From Diacronema lutheri (taxonomy: Eukaryota; Haptophyta; Pavlovophyceae; Pavlovales; Pavlovaceae), in NCBI GenBank assembly GCA_019448385.1, contig JAGTXO010000052.1:124001-188000 (forward strand): a stretch of 64,000 nucleotides of DNA, given 5' to 3'. Position numbers and translations under genes: made by a program. Shown here one piece after another: positions 33,561-44,363 of this stretch; the stretch's first letter is position 1; every line of letters starts with the position of its first letter. Below the pieces are notes generated by a model. That model made no database searches. It had not been told where the DNA came from and was given only the letters and a program-made list of their open reading frames with translations.

Positions 33561-34816
33561 CTGTAGCTCTTTTTCGGCACGATTTAATCAGCCGAGACCG
33601 AGCTTCGCGCTCCAAGTCAGCGCAGATGCGCGTGCGAGGTGCGACGATAGAATTGAAGGGCGCCGTCACCCCGCGCATCTGGAGCAGCCTGAGTCGAAGC
33701 TATATCAAAAGTGGATGGAAAAGCACTTACGAGGACACGGCGTGCTCGGCTTGTTCGCAGAGCGATCTCCACAAAATTGTTTAATGCGCTAAAGATGAAG
33801 TTGGACGGCGAGATTATGGGTGGATAAAGCCGATTCCTCGTCGAGCGCCCTGCAAAATCCTGACCTACCAGATCAGGGTGGTATCACCATTGGAACGCAG
33901 CAGAAGGGCTTGCGGCGCCCAGTGCACGGAGATGGACGTGCATTGCCGATGTCACAAACGCTCAACTTTCTGCGCCATTGTAAGTGACTAGGCGGATGGC
34001 AACAAGGTCGTCGCGTGAGCGTCATGACGATCAAGGTGCAGAAAATGCACAAGTAGTTAAGCCGCATGTGGAACCAGCAATAAATCAAGCATAATTTTGT
34101 GCGGTGCAATTTGGCGCCGTGCATCTACTTCGAGACACCCGCTGCAGATGAGCGACGCCATTACTCTGGAGAATTCCCCGCACTCCCAACCCGGTCCGGG
34201 AGGGACGACCGCCCGAGCTCTAACCCAAACCAGTTTAGTTTTTTGCAGGCACCACTATGAGGATGAAGAGATTCGAAAGCATAACCTTGAACCTCCGGCA
34301 GCGGTGTAAACCGACGAGCCAAAACCCGAAATGAGTGGCGATATCGTAACACTAGGGAGTCCCCCCCTTTTTCTGCAAAACTTCTTAGCGGTAATTGTGG
34401 ACCATCCTAGCGCTTTATGCTGCAGGGCATTCATAGCAGACTGCATCAAGATCGAAAGGGGGTGTTGGATGTGCGACTGACTACCGGGCCTCACCACACT
34501 GAGACAGCCGTGGCGCGGAGCTTCGGACCTCTGGCTCGCCGTGATGAAGCGTGCGCATGCGCTTGCTCGCAGCCAAGTAAAACGTTGCACAGCCGCGCCT
34601 CACTTTGGCGATGAACATGTACTCCAGCGCCTTAACTCGGTCGCATCGAGAGCGGCGGCTGCTCATCCTTGTGCGTGCTCGGTAGCGCGTCGAACGTTAA
34701 GAGAAGAAGGAAATAAAGAGGTGCGCAAGCTCGGATCAGGGTATGGGGCGAAGTTTGCCCCTACCCGTAACGTTTCGCCGACGTTCGCCCCCGAAGCGAA
34801 TCTTTGACAAACCTTA

Positions 34817-34823
34817 CACTTCG

Positions 34824-34874
<51 letters not shown>

Positions 34875-34879
34875 AAGTG
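34817..34879 (+). repeat. 50-nt poly-C flanked by a 7-bp inverted repeat
   Basis: C run at 34824-34873 bracketed by CACTTCG (34817-34823) and CGAAGTG (34873-34879). Related TTCGCCCC / CGAAG words recur at 34745-34760, 34780-34796, 34898-34930 and, inverted, at 35412-35425. Confidence 0.9.
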
Positions 34880-35334
34880 CGCGCACTCCCCCGAATGTTC
34901 GCCCCGAAGACCGCCCCAAAGTTCGCCCCGCATCAACCGACTTAGGTTCTAGTGACGACCGCTGCTCGCCTCTTTGGAGTCTGACAGGTGGACGACGTCG
35001 GAGCTGCCGCCGGCGCCCGCTCCCGCCTCTTTCCCCCTTTCCCCCTTCCCGTTGGGCCTTCCCCCTTCCCGTTTGCTCAGGCACTGCTTGCCGTCCTTGA
35101 CGCCATACAGATTAGCCTCAAGGGAGAGGCGCGCGGCGCTGTCGTCGAAGTTGGCGAAGACCGGGAGGCTTGCCCGCTGGTTCACCTTGTCGATGACACT
35201 CACGAACAGTCCGAGTGCGCCCTCCCTCCCACACCACCTTCCTTGTGCGGGAAAGAGCGGTGCGCCTCCAGGCGGCATGCATGGCCATGGACTCATTACC
35301 GACACCAGTGATTTTCGCCGAAATCCGCGGATGT

Positions 35335-35344
35335 GGGGGGGGGT

Positions 35345-35382
<38 letters not shown>

Positions 35383-35408
35383 GGGGGGGGGGGGGGGGGG
35401 GGGGGGGG
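35335..35408 (+). repeat. Poly-G tract, about 74 nt
   Basis: G run interrupted only by T at 35344 and TT at 35381-35382, followed by GGGGCAAGTTTCGGGGCGAAG. It lies in opposite orientation to the C run at 34824. Confidence 0.95.
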
Positions 35409-35685
35409 CAAGTTTCGGGGCGAAGTCACATTCGGCTAGCAGAGAGCTTCAAGTATTTTTCAGGCCATTTGACGGCGGCCACCGGTGCGGCGGCGCGCGG
35501 GCGGCGGCGCGCGGTGGCTAGGCGCGTGTGGGCCTTTGGGCCTGCTCCGCCTGGCGCCTCGCTGCGCACTTCCTGACCCCATCTGTTGACCCGTCGGAAA
35601 GCGTCGTTAGTATTTTACCAAAAGGGGACGCATAATTACGCTGTCCCCATGTTGCCGCACCTCCCTCCCTCCACGGGCGCGACGC

Positions 35686-37059
35686 TCACGCTTCATCCAA
35701 GGCGCGCGGCGCCGCGATCGCCGCCGGCAGGATGATCGTCGCGCGCGCCGCCTCGGCGTTCGGCCGGAGCGCGTAAGCGTCGAGCGCAGCGATGGCGCGC
35801 GCAAGGAACGGCGCGGCAAGCGCGCCGCCGCTGAGCTGCCATGCGAGCGCGCAGGCAAGCGATGCACCGAACGCCGACGCTGCCTGCGCGCCGACGGCCG
35901 GCGACGCGGCGGCCGGCCGCTCAAACTTGGAGAGCCATCCGTCTGCGAGCGCGCACAGCGCGGCCGCCGCGTCGTCCGGCTCGCCGCCGTCGCGCGGCGG
36001 GCACATGGAAAAGTACGACGCGGCGCCGCGCTTGGCGCGCGCGGCGGCCGCGCATTCCGCGTCGATGCCGTCGAGCGGCGGCGCCGCGTGCAGAGCGCCA
36101 CGCGCGGCGGCGGGCAGCGCGGCAAGCAGCGCGGCGGCGGCCGGGCCGAGCAGTGCCGCGTGCTGCGCCAGCTCGGAGCCGTCGCTCGCGTCGACGAGGC
36201 GCCAGGCGAGCGCGTTGGCGACACCGGTGCCGAGGCACGCGGCCTGCACGCACGCTTGCAGCGCGAGCGTCGCCGTGACCGCGGCTACCAGCTCGGCGCC
36301 AAGCGCGCGCGCGCGCCAGCCAGCCGATTCGAAGCGAAAATGGGCGGGCGTCGGCAGCGCGTGTGCGCCCTCGGCCGCGTCGGCGAGAAGCCGCTCGAGC
36401 GCACCGTCGGGCTCCTCGACGCCGGGCTGCACCGCGCGGCCCGCTGCGCGGCACGCGGCCACCGCACCGCCCGCAACGACGCCCGCGCCGAGCGCGAGCG
36501 GCGTCGCGCCGCGCGCGAGCTCGGCGGCGACGTCGACGCCCGCCGCGTTGGCGAGGGCGCCGATCGTGCCGAGCTGCGCACAGAGCCAGCCGGCGGGCGC
36601 GAGCGGGTGCGCGACGAGCTCCTTGACGCGCAGGTTGGCCGCGCGCGACGCCTCGTTGCTCGACAGCGCGCCTTCGCGCGCCGCCTGCAGGAGCGCCTCG
36701 AAGCGCGACACGGCGGCGAGTGCGGCCGCAGAGCGACTCGGCGCGTGCGCACTCGCGTCGCCGTCGACGAGGCGGGCAAAGCGGTTGCCCGAGCGGGCAC
36801 TCGCGCGCGCGCGCTCGCGCGACGTCAGATCGCCGCGGCCCCACCGCTTCCCGTCCCACGCGTAGCCCATCGCGCGCAGCGCGGCCGCCTGCCGCTCGTC
36901 GGGCTGCTGGCGCGGCGGCGGGCCGGCGCGCGGCGCCGCCGGCTCGGCAGCGCGGCGCGGCGCGGCGCTCGGCGGCTTGGGGCGCTGCGGCGCCGGATTC
37001 GAGATGCCGGGCGCGGTCACCACCACCGCCACGGCGACGAGCGAACAGGCGAGCGCCAT
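35686..37059 (-). CDS. Hypothetical membrane protein, possibly plastid-directed
   Basis: A 457-residue single exon from ATG 37059, starting with a hydrophobic signal-like segment (MALACSLVAVAVVVTAPG) and then a Pro/Arg/Ala-rich stretch that could be a transit peptide. A compact motif follows (RAMGYAWDGKRWGRGDL). The remainder alternates hydrophobic Ala-rich helices (for example ALGAGVVAGGAVAACRAAG, AAALLAALPAAARGALHA, FGASLACALAWQLSGGALAA), suggesting several membrane spans. I do not recognise a family. Codon use and GC match flanking genes, unlike the gene-poor tract that begins right after its stop. Confidence 0.6.
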   Translation of the reverse strand: MALACSLVAVAVVVTAPGISNPAPQRPKPPSAAPRRAAEPAAPRAGPPPRQQPDERQAAALRAMGYAWDGKRWGRGDLTSRERARASARSGNRFARLVDGDASAHAPSRSAAALAAVSRFEALLQAAREGALSSNEASRAANLRVKELVAHPLAPAGWLCAQLGTIGALANAAGVDVAAELARGATPLALGAGVVAGGAVAACRAAGRAVQPGVEEPDGALERLLADAAEGAHALPTPAHFRFESAGWRARALGAELVAAVTATLALQACVQAACLGTGVANALAWRLVDASDGSELAQHAALLGPAAAALLAALPAAARGALHAAPPLDGIDAECAAAARAKRGAASYFSMCPPRDGGEPDDAAAALCALADGWLSKFERPAAASPAVGAQAASAFGASLACALAWQLSGGALAAPFLARAIAALDAYALRPNAEAARATIILPAAIAAPRALDEA

Positions 37060-37563
37060 TTCGAGGTGCGCGTCAAAGTCGGGCGCGCCGTCCGCCCCTT
37101 CGCGCGAAGGGCCCAACCGCCGCCGAGCCCTCCGCCGAGCCCAGTGAAAAGTCAGTTCCCGTCCATTTCGATGACCCCACGACACGAGGCGCGAACGCGC
37201 AACGCGCGTTGCAGCGCCTTCTGCCCGACGACGCGTCGGACGAGCGCGCTGCCGCGGCCGGCGCGCCGCCGCCTGCCTCCGAGTCTTTGCTACGCTCAAT
37301 GTCCACAAACCGTCGCCCGTGCCGCGCATCGACCGCGACGGCTTTGCGCGCGCGCTCGGCGCGCGCGGCGCGGCTGTGCCGCCCGGCAGCGCGGGCGAGT
37401 GCTTTGCGCGCGCGGGCGTTGACGGCGACGGGCGCGTCCGCCTGCACGAGTTCTTGCGTGTTTACGCGCTCGGCGCGGCCGCGGGCCGATCGTGGCGGAG
37501 AACTTCCGCTGCTTTTGAATTTGAGGGCGCGAACGCGCAATCAAAACTGAAAACGCCCTCCTC
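37060..37563. other. Divergent region with a doubtful EF-hand frame
   Basis: About 500 bp between the membrane-protein start codon and the Sel1 gene. Apart from the EF-hand-like frame annotated separately, nothing is recognised. Confidence 0.35.
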
Positions 37564-37657
37564 ATGCGTGCCCTCCTCCTCATCCACGCGTGCACTTGCG
37601 CCGCTGCCCTCCAGCCGACCGCCGCCCTGCCGCCGAGCCCCACGCGCGTGTCCATGA
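37319..37657 (+). CDS. Possible EF-hand-like fragment
   Basis: The frame contains IDRDGFARALGARGAAVP and then CFARAGVDGDGRVRLHEFLR. The second is an EF-hand-like loop with D at positions 3 and 5, G at 6, V at 8 and E at 12, but G instead of D at position 1. The first ATG-like codon is a GTG and the frame runs into the Sel1 gene's start, so this could be one exon of a small gene or a chance frame. Upstream exons would have to lie at 37140-37310, in other phases. Confidence 0.3.
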   Translation: MPRIDRDGFARALGARGAAVPPGSAGECFARAGVDGDGRVRLHEFLRVYALGAAAGRSWRRTSAAFEFEGANAQSKLKTPSSCVPSSSSTRALAPLPSSRPPPCRRAPRACP

Positions 37658-38484
37658 ACGAGCCGCCGCTCGCGCTGCCGCGCTGCGCGGGCGCGCGGCG
37701 TGTGACGGCGCTCGCGATGTCGGCGCGCCCGTGCAGCGATCGGCTCGAGGACGTTCGCACGGCGGCCGCTTTGGGCGACGCGGCGGCACAGTGCACACTC
37801 GGGCTGCTTTTGCTCTACGGAGACGCGCTCAGCGGCGTGGAGCAAGACGCGAAGCAGGGCGTACGCTGGCTAAGCGCGGCGGCGAGCCACGGGCATGCCG
37901 AAGCGCGGCGCGAAGTGGGCGCGTGCTTTGAGCGCGGGCGCGGCGTAGCGCGCGACGACAGTGAGGCCGTCTGGCACTACCGCCTGGCCGCCAAGCAGGG
38001 CCTTGCGTCCGCGCAGGTCAGATTGGGCGACTGTTATGAGCGCGGCCGTGGCGTGCCCCGCCGCGACGACGTCGAGGCCGCGCGCTGGTTCAAAGCGGCG
38101 GCCGAGCAGGGCGACGCGGACGGGCTCGGCCGGTTGGGTTTGCTGCTCCTCTCGGGGGGTAAGGGCATGGCGCGCGACGAGGCGCGAGCGGTGCAGCTCT
38201 TCCGTCGCCTCGTCAAGCGCGGAGACAAGCGCGGCGAGGCGGCGCTGGGCCTATGCTACCGCGATGGCCGCGGCGTCAAGCGCAACCCAGCCGCGGCGGT
38301 GCACGCCTACCGCCGCGCGGCGGAGGCCGGCATCGCCGATGCGCAGTACGATCTGGGCTGCTGCCTCGCCGATGGGATGGGCGCGCCGCGAGATGCGATG
38401 CTGGCCGTGCACTGGCTGCGCCTCGCCGCGGCGCAAGGCTGTGCACTTGCGCGCGCCCGACTGGACCAGCTTCGCGCAAAGTGA
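37564..38484 (+). CDS. Sel1-like repeat protein with N-terminal leader
   Basis: A 306-residue single exon. The hydrophobic start (MRALLLIHACTCAAALQP) looks like a signal peptide or the first part of a plastid leader. From about residue 60 there are six to seven Sel1-type TPR-like repeats of about 36 residues, each with the AxxLGxxYxxGxGVxxD...AxxWxxxAAxxGxxxA pattern: ACFERGRGVARDDSEAVWHY, DCYERGRGVPRRDDVEAARW, LCYRDGRGVKRNPAAAVHAY. Such proteins scaffold protein complexes, often in protein quality control; a partner is not deducible. ATG 37564 is the first in the open frame. Confidence 0.88.
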   Translation: MRALLLIHACTCAAALQPTAALPPSPTRVSMNEPPLALPRCAGARRVTALAMSARPCSDRLEDVRTAAALGDAAAQCTLGLLLLYGDALSGVEQDAKQGVRWLSAAASHGHAEARREVGACFERGRGVARDDSEAVWHYRLAAKQGLASAQVRLGDCYERGRGVPRRDDVEAARWFKAAAEQGDADGLGRLGLLLLSGGKGMARDEARAVQLFRRLVKRGDKRGEAALGLCYRDGRGVKRNPAAAVHAYRRAAEAGIADAQYDLGCCLADGMGAPRDAMLAVHWLRLAAAQGCALARARLDQLRAK

Positions 38485-39431
38485 TGTGCAGACTGGGAGC
38501 GTGGCTCACGCCGCGCGCCGCGTCGCCGCAGGCGCCTGGTGGCTGCGGCGGCGGCGAGCCGCGCCCACGGCTGCAGCGCGCAATGACGGCAGTCTCGATC
38601 AAGCTGCCCAATTGGCCCGCCTCGCCAGCAAGCCCACCCTCCCCGTCCTTTGCCACTCTGCGCGCGCTCACTTGGGGCGGAACGCGCTTCCCCGCGGCCG
38701 ACGCGCCGAGCGTGCCCGCGTCGCCACGGCTCGTGGCCGCGAGCGTAGGCGGCTAGGCACTCGGCCGCACCGGTATGCTTGCCGCAGTCTCACGCAACGT
38801 CGCTGTGATTCGGCCCGTTTCTGCGCTGGCGCCGCCGTAGTGCGACGAGCCGTGGCGCGACCACCACTGGCTCGCGCCCGCGGGCATGCCGATGTCGGGC
38901 GTGCGCCACGCGCGCTCGGCGCACGCGATCAAGCATCGCGGCCCGTTCTCAGCCGGTCGCGCGCGCCGGCGGCCACTGGCCAAGCCACGCGTCCGAGCTC
39001 GACCTTGGCCAGATCGGCGAGCAGCAACAGCTCGGCACGGACGGCAGCGCGGACGGCGGCGGTGCGCAAGACAACGTCTGCCGGGCGAGCTTCAGCGCGG
39101 TGCTGATGAGCAAGCGCATCCGCTCGTTGTGCGGTTCTCGCCGACGCCACCGCCGCAGCCGAGCGCGGCGGCGCCCCCTGCAGCGCGCGCGCGCGTCGCT
39201 CAGGGGCTCGCGACCTCAGCGCGACACGCGAGCGCGTGCGCGGCGCGGCCGATCGTCACGGCGCGCGCGCCGCACGCATCCGAGCGCGGCGCGTCGGCGC
39301 CGGCCCTTCGGCGCGTGCGCTTCGAGTCATCCGCCCTCGTTCCTCGCTCCCAACACCCACCCGTCCTCCCTCACGCGGCTCCGCTTCAATGCCCGCGCCG
39401 GCCGCTTCGATTTGCGCCGGCGGCTGCCGCC
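38485..39431. other. Region upstream of the PP2C relic
   Basis: Open but unrecognised GC-rich frames. Part may be the decayed N-terminal half of the PP2C; the metal-binding DGHG motif was not found. Confidence 0.35.
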
Positions 39432-39815
39432 GACCGGCCGGACGAGCGGGCGCGGATCGAGCGGTACGGCGGGCCTTTGCAGCCGAATGAGACGGGCAGC
39501 GACGGCCTATGAGAGCCCGCGCGCCTGTAAGCTGATCTCGCGCGTCCGCGCCTCGGCCTCAGCATCACCATATCGCGTGCGTGCGGCGATTGGGGCTCGC
39601 GGCCGCTCGGCTTCTTCGCCGAGCCCAAGGTGACGCGGCACGCACTCGCGCCCGACAACCGCTTCCTGATCGTTGCGTTTGACAGGCGGTGGGAGCTCGT
39701 CGACTCGGCACAGGCTGTGCAAATTGTCGGCGCCGTTTACGAGGGCGGGCGGGCCGCGCAGCTCGCTCATCACCGCCGCGACGAACGTGCATCGTCGTCA
39801 ATGCCGAGGGCAGCC
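39432..39815 (+). pseudogene. Decayed PP2C-type protein phosphatase (C-terminal part)
   Basis: Fragments of a PPM/PP2C phosphatase in family order: RPDERARIERYGG (39432 on), GLSITISRACGDWGSRPLG and FFAEPKVTRHALAPDNRFLIVA (39555 on), ELVDSAQAVQIV, and the last strand CIVVNAEG (39788 on). The first two blocks share a frame but are separated by TGA at 39510 and TAA further on; the last block is in a different frame. The metal-binding ASDG motif is AFDRR, so Gly is lost. An intron could hide one break, but not the frame change or the motif loss. The relic ends just before the convergent RCC1 gene's stop. Confidence 0.65.
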
Positions 39816-39820
39816 AATGG

Positions 39821-41963
39821 TCAAGGCTGCCAGAGCGACGCGAACGCTAGGCCACCGCCCGTGGCCGCGCGCTCGCTCGGCGCGAGCCGCAACAGCAGCG
39901 GCTCAAGCGGCCCGTCCGGCGAGTCGTCGTCGTCGTGCGACGCGCCCGGCGCGGCGCGCTGGGCGTAGGTCGCCGCGGCCCACGCATGCAGCGCGCGCCC
40001 CTTGGCGGCGTACCGCGCGCGCAGCGCGTTGACGAGTGCGAGCGCGCCGCCGCGCAGCCGCATCTGCAGCTGCAGGACGATAGGCGGGGGCGCGCCGCCC
40101 ACCGACCGCTCGTCGCGCGCGCCCGGCGCGCGGCGCGCGGGGCGCTGCGCGGCGTCAGCGCCGAGCACGCCGCCGCGCGCAGAGACGAGCGTGCCGGCGA
40201 GGACGTGCGCGTTGCGCCACACGGCGAGCGCACGGCCAGCGCGCACGAAGCGCGCGGCGGTGAGCGCGTTGCGCACGGCGAGCACGCGCGCGCGAACGGC
40301 CGCCGCGTGCACGGCGAGCGCCGTGCGCAACGCGCTCGCCGCCGCACGCCACGCGAGCAAGGCGCGCGCCGAGCGCGCGCGCGCTGCGGCGTCGAGCGTG
40401 CGCGCGAGCAGGTGCGCCGTCGCGCCGACTGCCGCGCCCTCGCCGCGCAGCCGCTCGCGGTGCGCGCTCCGCACGGCCTGCTCGGCCTCGAGCTCGCCCA
40501 GCCGCACGAGCGACGCGCCGTCGCTCTCCGCACGCGCGCGCGCGCTGGCGAGCTTCCGCTCCGCGGCGAGGCGCCGCCGCTCCGCGACGCGCGCGCGCTC
40601 GTCCGCGCCGCGTGCGTGCGCCGTCGCGCGCGCCGCGACGGCCTGCGCGTCGCCCAGCGCGCGCTCGAGCTCGCGCTGATCGGCCGCGAGGCGCTCGCGT
40701 GCCGCGTCGGCGGCGGCCAGCGCGGCAGCGCCACGCGCGCGCTCGCGCGCGGCCGCCGCGGCCGCCGCGTGCGCCGCGCGCGCCGCCGAGCCGAGCGAGC
40801 GCGACGCGGCGCGCCAGCGCGCGAGCGCGCGCGCTCTGCCGAGCCGCTCGCGCGCGCGCGCGACACCGAGCGCGCGCGCAGCGCCAAAGGCGCGGCGGAG
40901 GTTGGCGGCGAGCTGGCGCAGCCCAGCGGCGTGCGCGTCGGACGACGCGAGCGCGTCGCCGAGCAGCGTCGCGCCGTGCAGCCCATCCGCCTGGGCGCCG
41001 GCTGAGTCGCGCTGCGCGTTGCCCGTGCCCGCCGCGCTCGACGGCGCCGCTGCACGCGCGCCAGGGCCGCCGCCAAGCGCGATTCGCCAGCGCGCGAGCG
41101 CAGGCGCGAGAACCACGCCGGCGCCCAGCCGGACGAGCGCGCGAGCTCGCTGCGCGGCCGCCCAGCCGCGCGCGTGCGCGAGCGCCTCGCGCAGGTCCGC
41201 CGCCTCCTCGCGCCACACCTCCGCGTTTGCGCCCGTCGCCTCCTGGCCGAGCGCGCCGCCGCCCGCCGGAGCGGGCGACGTCGCGCGCGAGCGGGCGGAG
41301 GGCTGCTGCGCCGAGCGCAGCGCGCGCAGTTCGACGCGCGCGGCGCGCTCGGCGCCGCGCGCGCGCTCAGCATCGCACCGCGCGAGGGCGAGCTGCTTGA
41401 GCGTGCGGGCGCGCTGCGCTCCGGCAGCGAGCGCGCGCCAGCGGCCGAGGAGCCGCGGCAGTGCGCTGCGCACGGCGAGCGCGCGCCTGAGCACGTCGAC
41501 CTCCCGCTCTTCGCTCTGCAGCCGCTCCGCGGCGCTCATGCCGCGCGCGCGCATCGGCTGGCCGCCGCCCGCCGGAGCAGGCGCGCGCGGCTCCGCCGGC
41601 GGCGAGCGTGCGGGCGAGGCGGGAGCGCTCGCAACGCGCGGCGTGCGGTGCGCGCCGTCGCGCGCCGCGCCGAACGCCTCGGCCGCGCGCGCGCGCGCGG
41701 CGCCGCCGCTCGTCGCGCCGCGCGCCGCTGCGGGCGACGCTAGAAGCGCGCGCAGCGTCGTGCCCGCGCGCACCTCCTCCGCGCCATGCGGCCGCTGCTG
41801 CAGCCGCGCCACGGCCGCGGCCGCCGCGTGCTCGCGCGCGCGCGCGGCCTCAAGCGCGGCCTCGAGCGCGGCCTCGAGCGCATCGATGCGCTGCCGCGCC
41901 TCCGCCTCGCCGTCCGCTGCTCGCCGCGCAGCCATCTGCGCGGCGCGCGCCCTGCCTTCGTCG

Positions 41964-42019
<56 letters not shown>

Positions 42020-44363
42020 TGGCGCGCGCGCCGTGCCCGCGAGATAGGCGGCGCGCGCGCGCCAGGCGCGCAACGCACGCGCGCCGCGCGCGTCGGCGAG
42101 CGCGGCAAGGGCACGCGCGAGGGCGCGCGCGCGCGCGCGTCGCTTCTCGGCGGCGCTCGGCACCGGCTCGGCAGGCGCGCGCTCGCGCGCCTCGCCGAGC
42201 TGCGCAAGCTCGAGCCGCGCGCGGTCCGCAGCGGCGCACGCGTCGGCCGCGCGCGCCGACGCGCGACGCTCGTCGTCGCGCGCAGCGGCGCTCGCGGCGA
42301 GCGCGTGCTCCTCTTCGGCGCGCGCGGCGTCAGCCGCGCGCCGCACGTCGTCGAGCTGCGCGCGCGCCGTGTGCAGCGCCGCCGCGACGTCGCGCTCGTC
42401 CGCGCGCGCGCGCCGCGTGCGCGCGTCCCACTCCGCCGCCTCGCCCCTCGCCGCCTCGAGCGCTCGGCGAGCGCCGTCGAGCGCCGCGCGCGTGCCGGCG
42501 AGCTCGCCCGCCGCGTCCGCCGCATCGTCGCGCGCGCGCGCCGCCTCGGCCCTCGCGCCATCCGCCTGCGCGTGCGCGCGCGCGCACGCGCCAGAGAGCT
42601 CGGCCGCGCGCGCCTCCATCTCCGCCGAGAGCGCGGCAAAGTCGGCGAGCGCGCGCAGCCGCGCGTGCGCGCTCGAGGCATGGGCAACGCCCGCGCCGGC
42701 GTCGTCGCGCTCGCCGGCCGCACGCGAGGCGCGCGCCGCGCCGCCGCGCGGCGCGCGCGGCGAGTGGCCGCCGACAGCCGGCGCGCGCACGCGAGGAGTC
42801 GCGCGCGGTGCACCGCTGGCCGTGCGCGCGGGTGACGCGCCAACGACGGGCGCGCCGCCGACCTTGCGCTCGTCCTCTCCCTCGCCACCGCTCGCGATGT
42901 ACGCGCGCACCAAAGGCGCCTCGCCGCGCGCCGCCATCGTGCCGCCCACATCGCATCGCGCACGTCCATCGCAGCGCGGTGGTCCGTCGCCGCCGTGCGC
43001 GCCGGTCGCGATCTCCTCCGCTGCCTCGGCATCGTGCGCGTCGGCGGCGACGCCGCTGCCGGGCTCGCCGCCACTGCGCGCCACGGCGCTCGGCCCGTCG
43101 CGCGGCGTGGCGAAGCCCACGGTGGGCCGGCGCGGCTTGGGTACGTGGCGCGCGTCAGCGGACGGCGGCGGCGGCGGCGGCGGCGCGCCGGCGGGCGCGT
43201 TGTCGACGAGCAGCACGGTGTGCGCGCCGCAACACGCGACGTCGAGCGCGCGCCGCCCATCGGGCGCGCCGGCGCGCACGGCGATGGCGTCCGCGTCGGC
43301 CGCGCCGCTCCATGCGACCACACCGCCCGCGCGCGTGAGCGCGAGGACGCGCGCGTCGGCGCACGCCACGGCGACGGCGTCGCGCACGCGCGGGTGCGCC
43401 ACCGGCGCGAGCTGCGAACGGCCGGCCGCCGCGCCGGCGGGCGCGCCGACGTGGCCCCAGGCCCACGCACGCCCGTCGGCGGTCACAGCGGCCGACGTGC
43501 CGCCGCCGCCTGCGACGGCGAGCGCGCGCGCGCCGGCGAGCGCGCCGCGGACGACGGTCGGGACGGCGCGATCTATCGCGCTGCCATCGCCCAGCTGTCC
43601 CGATGCGTTGCACCCCCACGCGAAGACGTCGCCGCGCGCGCCGAGCGCAAGCACGTGGTATTCGCCGCTGGCGATCGCGTCGAGCGCGGATGCGCCGCCC
43701 GGCCCGGCCTCCCCGCCGTCGGCGGCGGAGATGCGCACTCGCGCCGGAGTGGCACGCGCGTGGCCCACCCCAAGCTGCCCGTCGCCTAGCTGCCCAAACT
43801 TGCCCCAGCCCCACGCGAATGCCACGCCGTCGCGTGAGAGCGCGACCGAATGGTGCGCGCCGCACGCGACCTGCGAGCGGCCGAGCGGCGCGGTGCGGCG
43901 GCGACGCGCGATGAGCGCGCGGGCGTGACGAGAGTCCGACCTCAACATTTGCCGCGCGCACCTGCATGATGGGCGTGCCAGCGAGCCCGCCGATACGCTC
44001 AGGCGTCTCGCGGTCGCGCTCGCCGCGCGCGCCGTCGCAGGCACCAAGCGCGCCAAACGCGCCGCGACCCCAGCCGTGCACGTCGCCGTGGACGGTGGCC
44101 ACGAGCGCGTGACGTGCGCCGCACGCGAGCGCGAGGCACGGCGCGCCGAGCGCGCCCACGAGCGTCGGCGCGCCCGCCGGCTCGCCGCGGTCGCCGAGCG
44201 GCCACGCGTACACCGAGCCGTCGAGCGCGAGCGCTGCGGCGTGCGCGGCGCCGCACGCGACACGGCGGAGTCCGACGCCGCGCGGGAGCGCGATCGCCAC
44301 GAAGGCGACCGGTGCAGTTCCCGGGCTGGGCTCGCGCGAGCTGGAGAGCCCGTACAGAAGCAT
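39821..44363 (-). CDS. RCC1-repeat protein with long coiled coil and Trp-containing repeats
   Basis: Exons (minus strand): 44363-43962 and 43870-39821, joined in phase (TPIMQ/VACGAHHSVAL) to give about 1483 residues. The N-terminal 340 residues are RCC1 propeller repeats: GVGLRRVACGAAHAAALALDG, VACGAHHSVALSRDG with FAWGWGKFGQLGDG, EYHVLALGARGDVFAWGCNA. A disordered linker follows, then about 900 residues of Ala/Arg/Glu coiled coil. Within it a motif recurs, seen as ALRAWRARAAYL, LLGRWRALAAG, ALARWRIALG, ALARWRAASRSL, ALLAWRAAASAL, ALAVWRNAHVL and ALHAWAAATYA. The repeats recall Sfi1-type centrin-binding helices (inference). RCC1-coiled-coil fusions occur in algae and protists, with roles mostly unknown; a centrosome or basal-body role is one possibility. 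Confidence 0.8.

Larger units (their letters stand above)
29336..35685. other. Gene-poor, AT-richer tract with homopolymers
   Basis: More than 6 kb with no convincing intact gene. Base composition is clearly lower in GC than the flanks (for example 30540-30700 and 32160-32660), frames are short, and protein-like stretches shift between frames. It contains C/G homopolymers, a hairpin at 29570-29613 and the relics annotated below. Confidence 0.6.

Noticed and set aside
42369-43928. Plus-strand frame opposite the RCC1 gene
   Set aside because: Antisense shadow; the RCC1 repeats on the minus strand are unambiguous.
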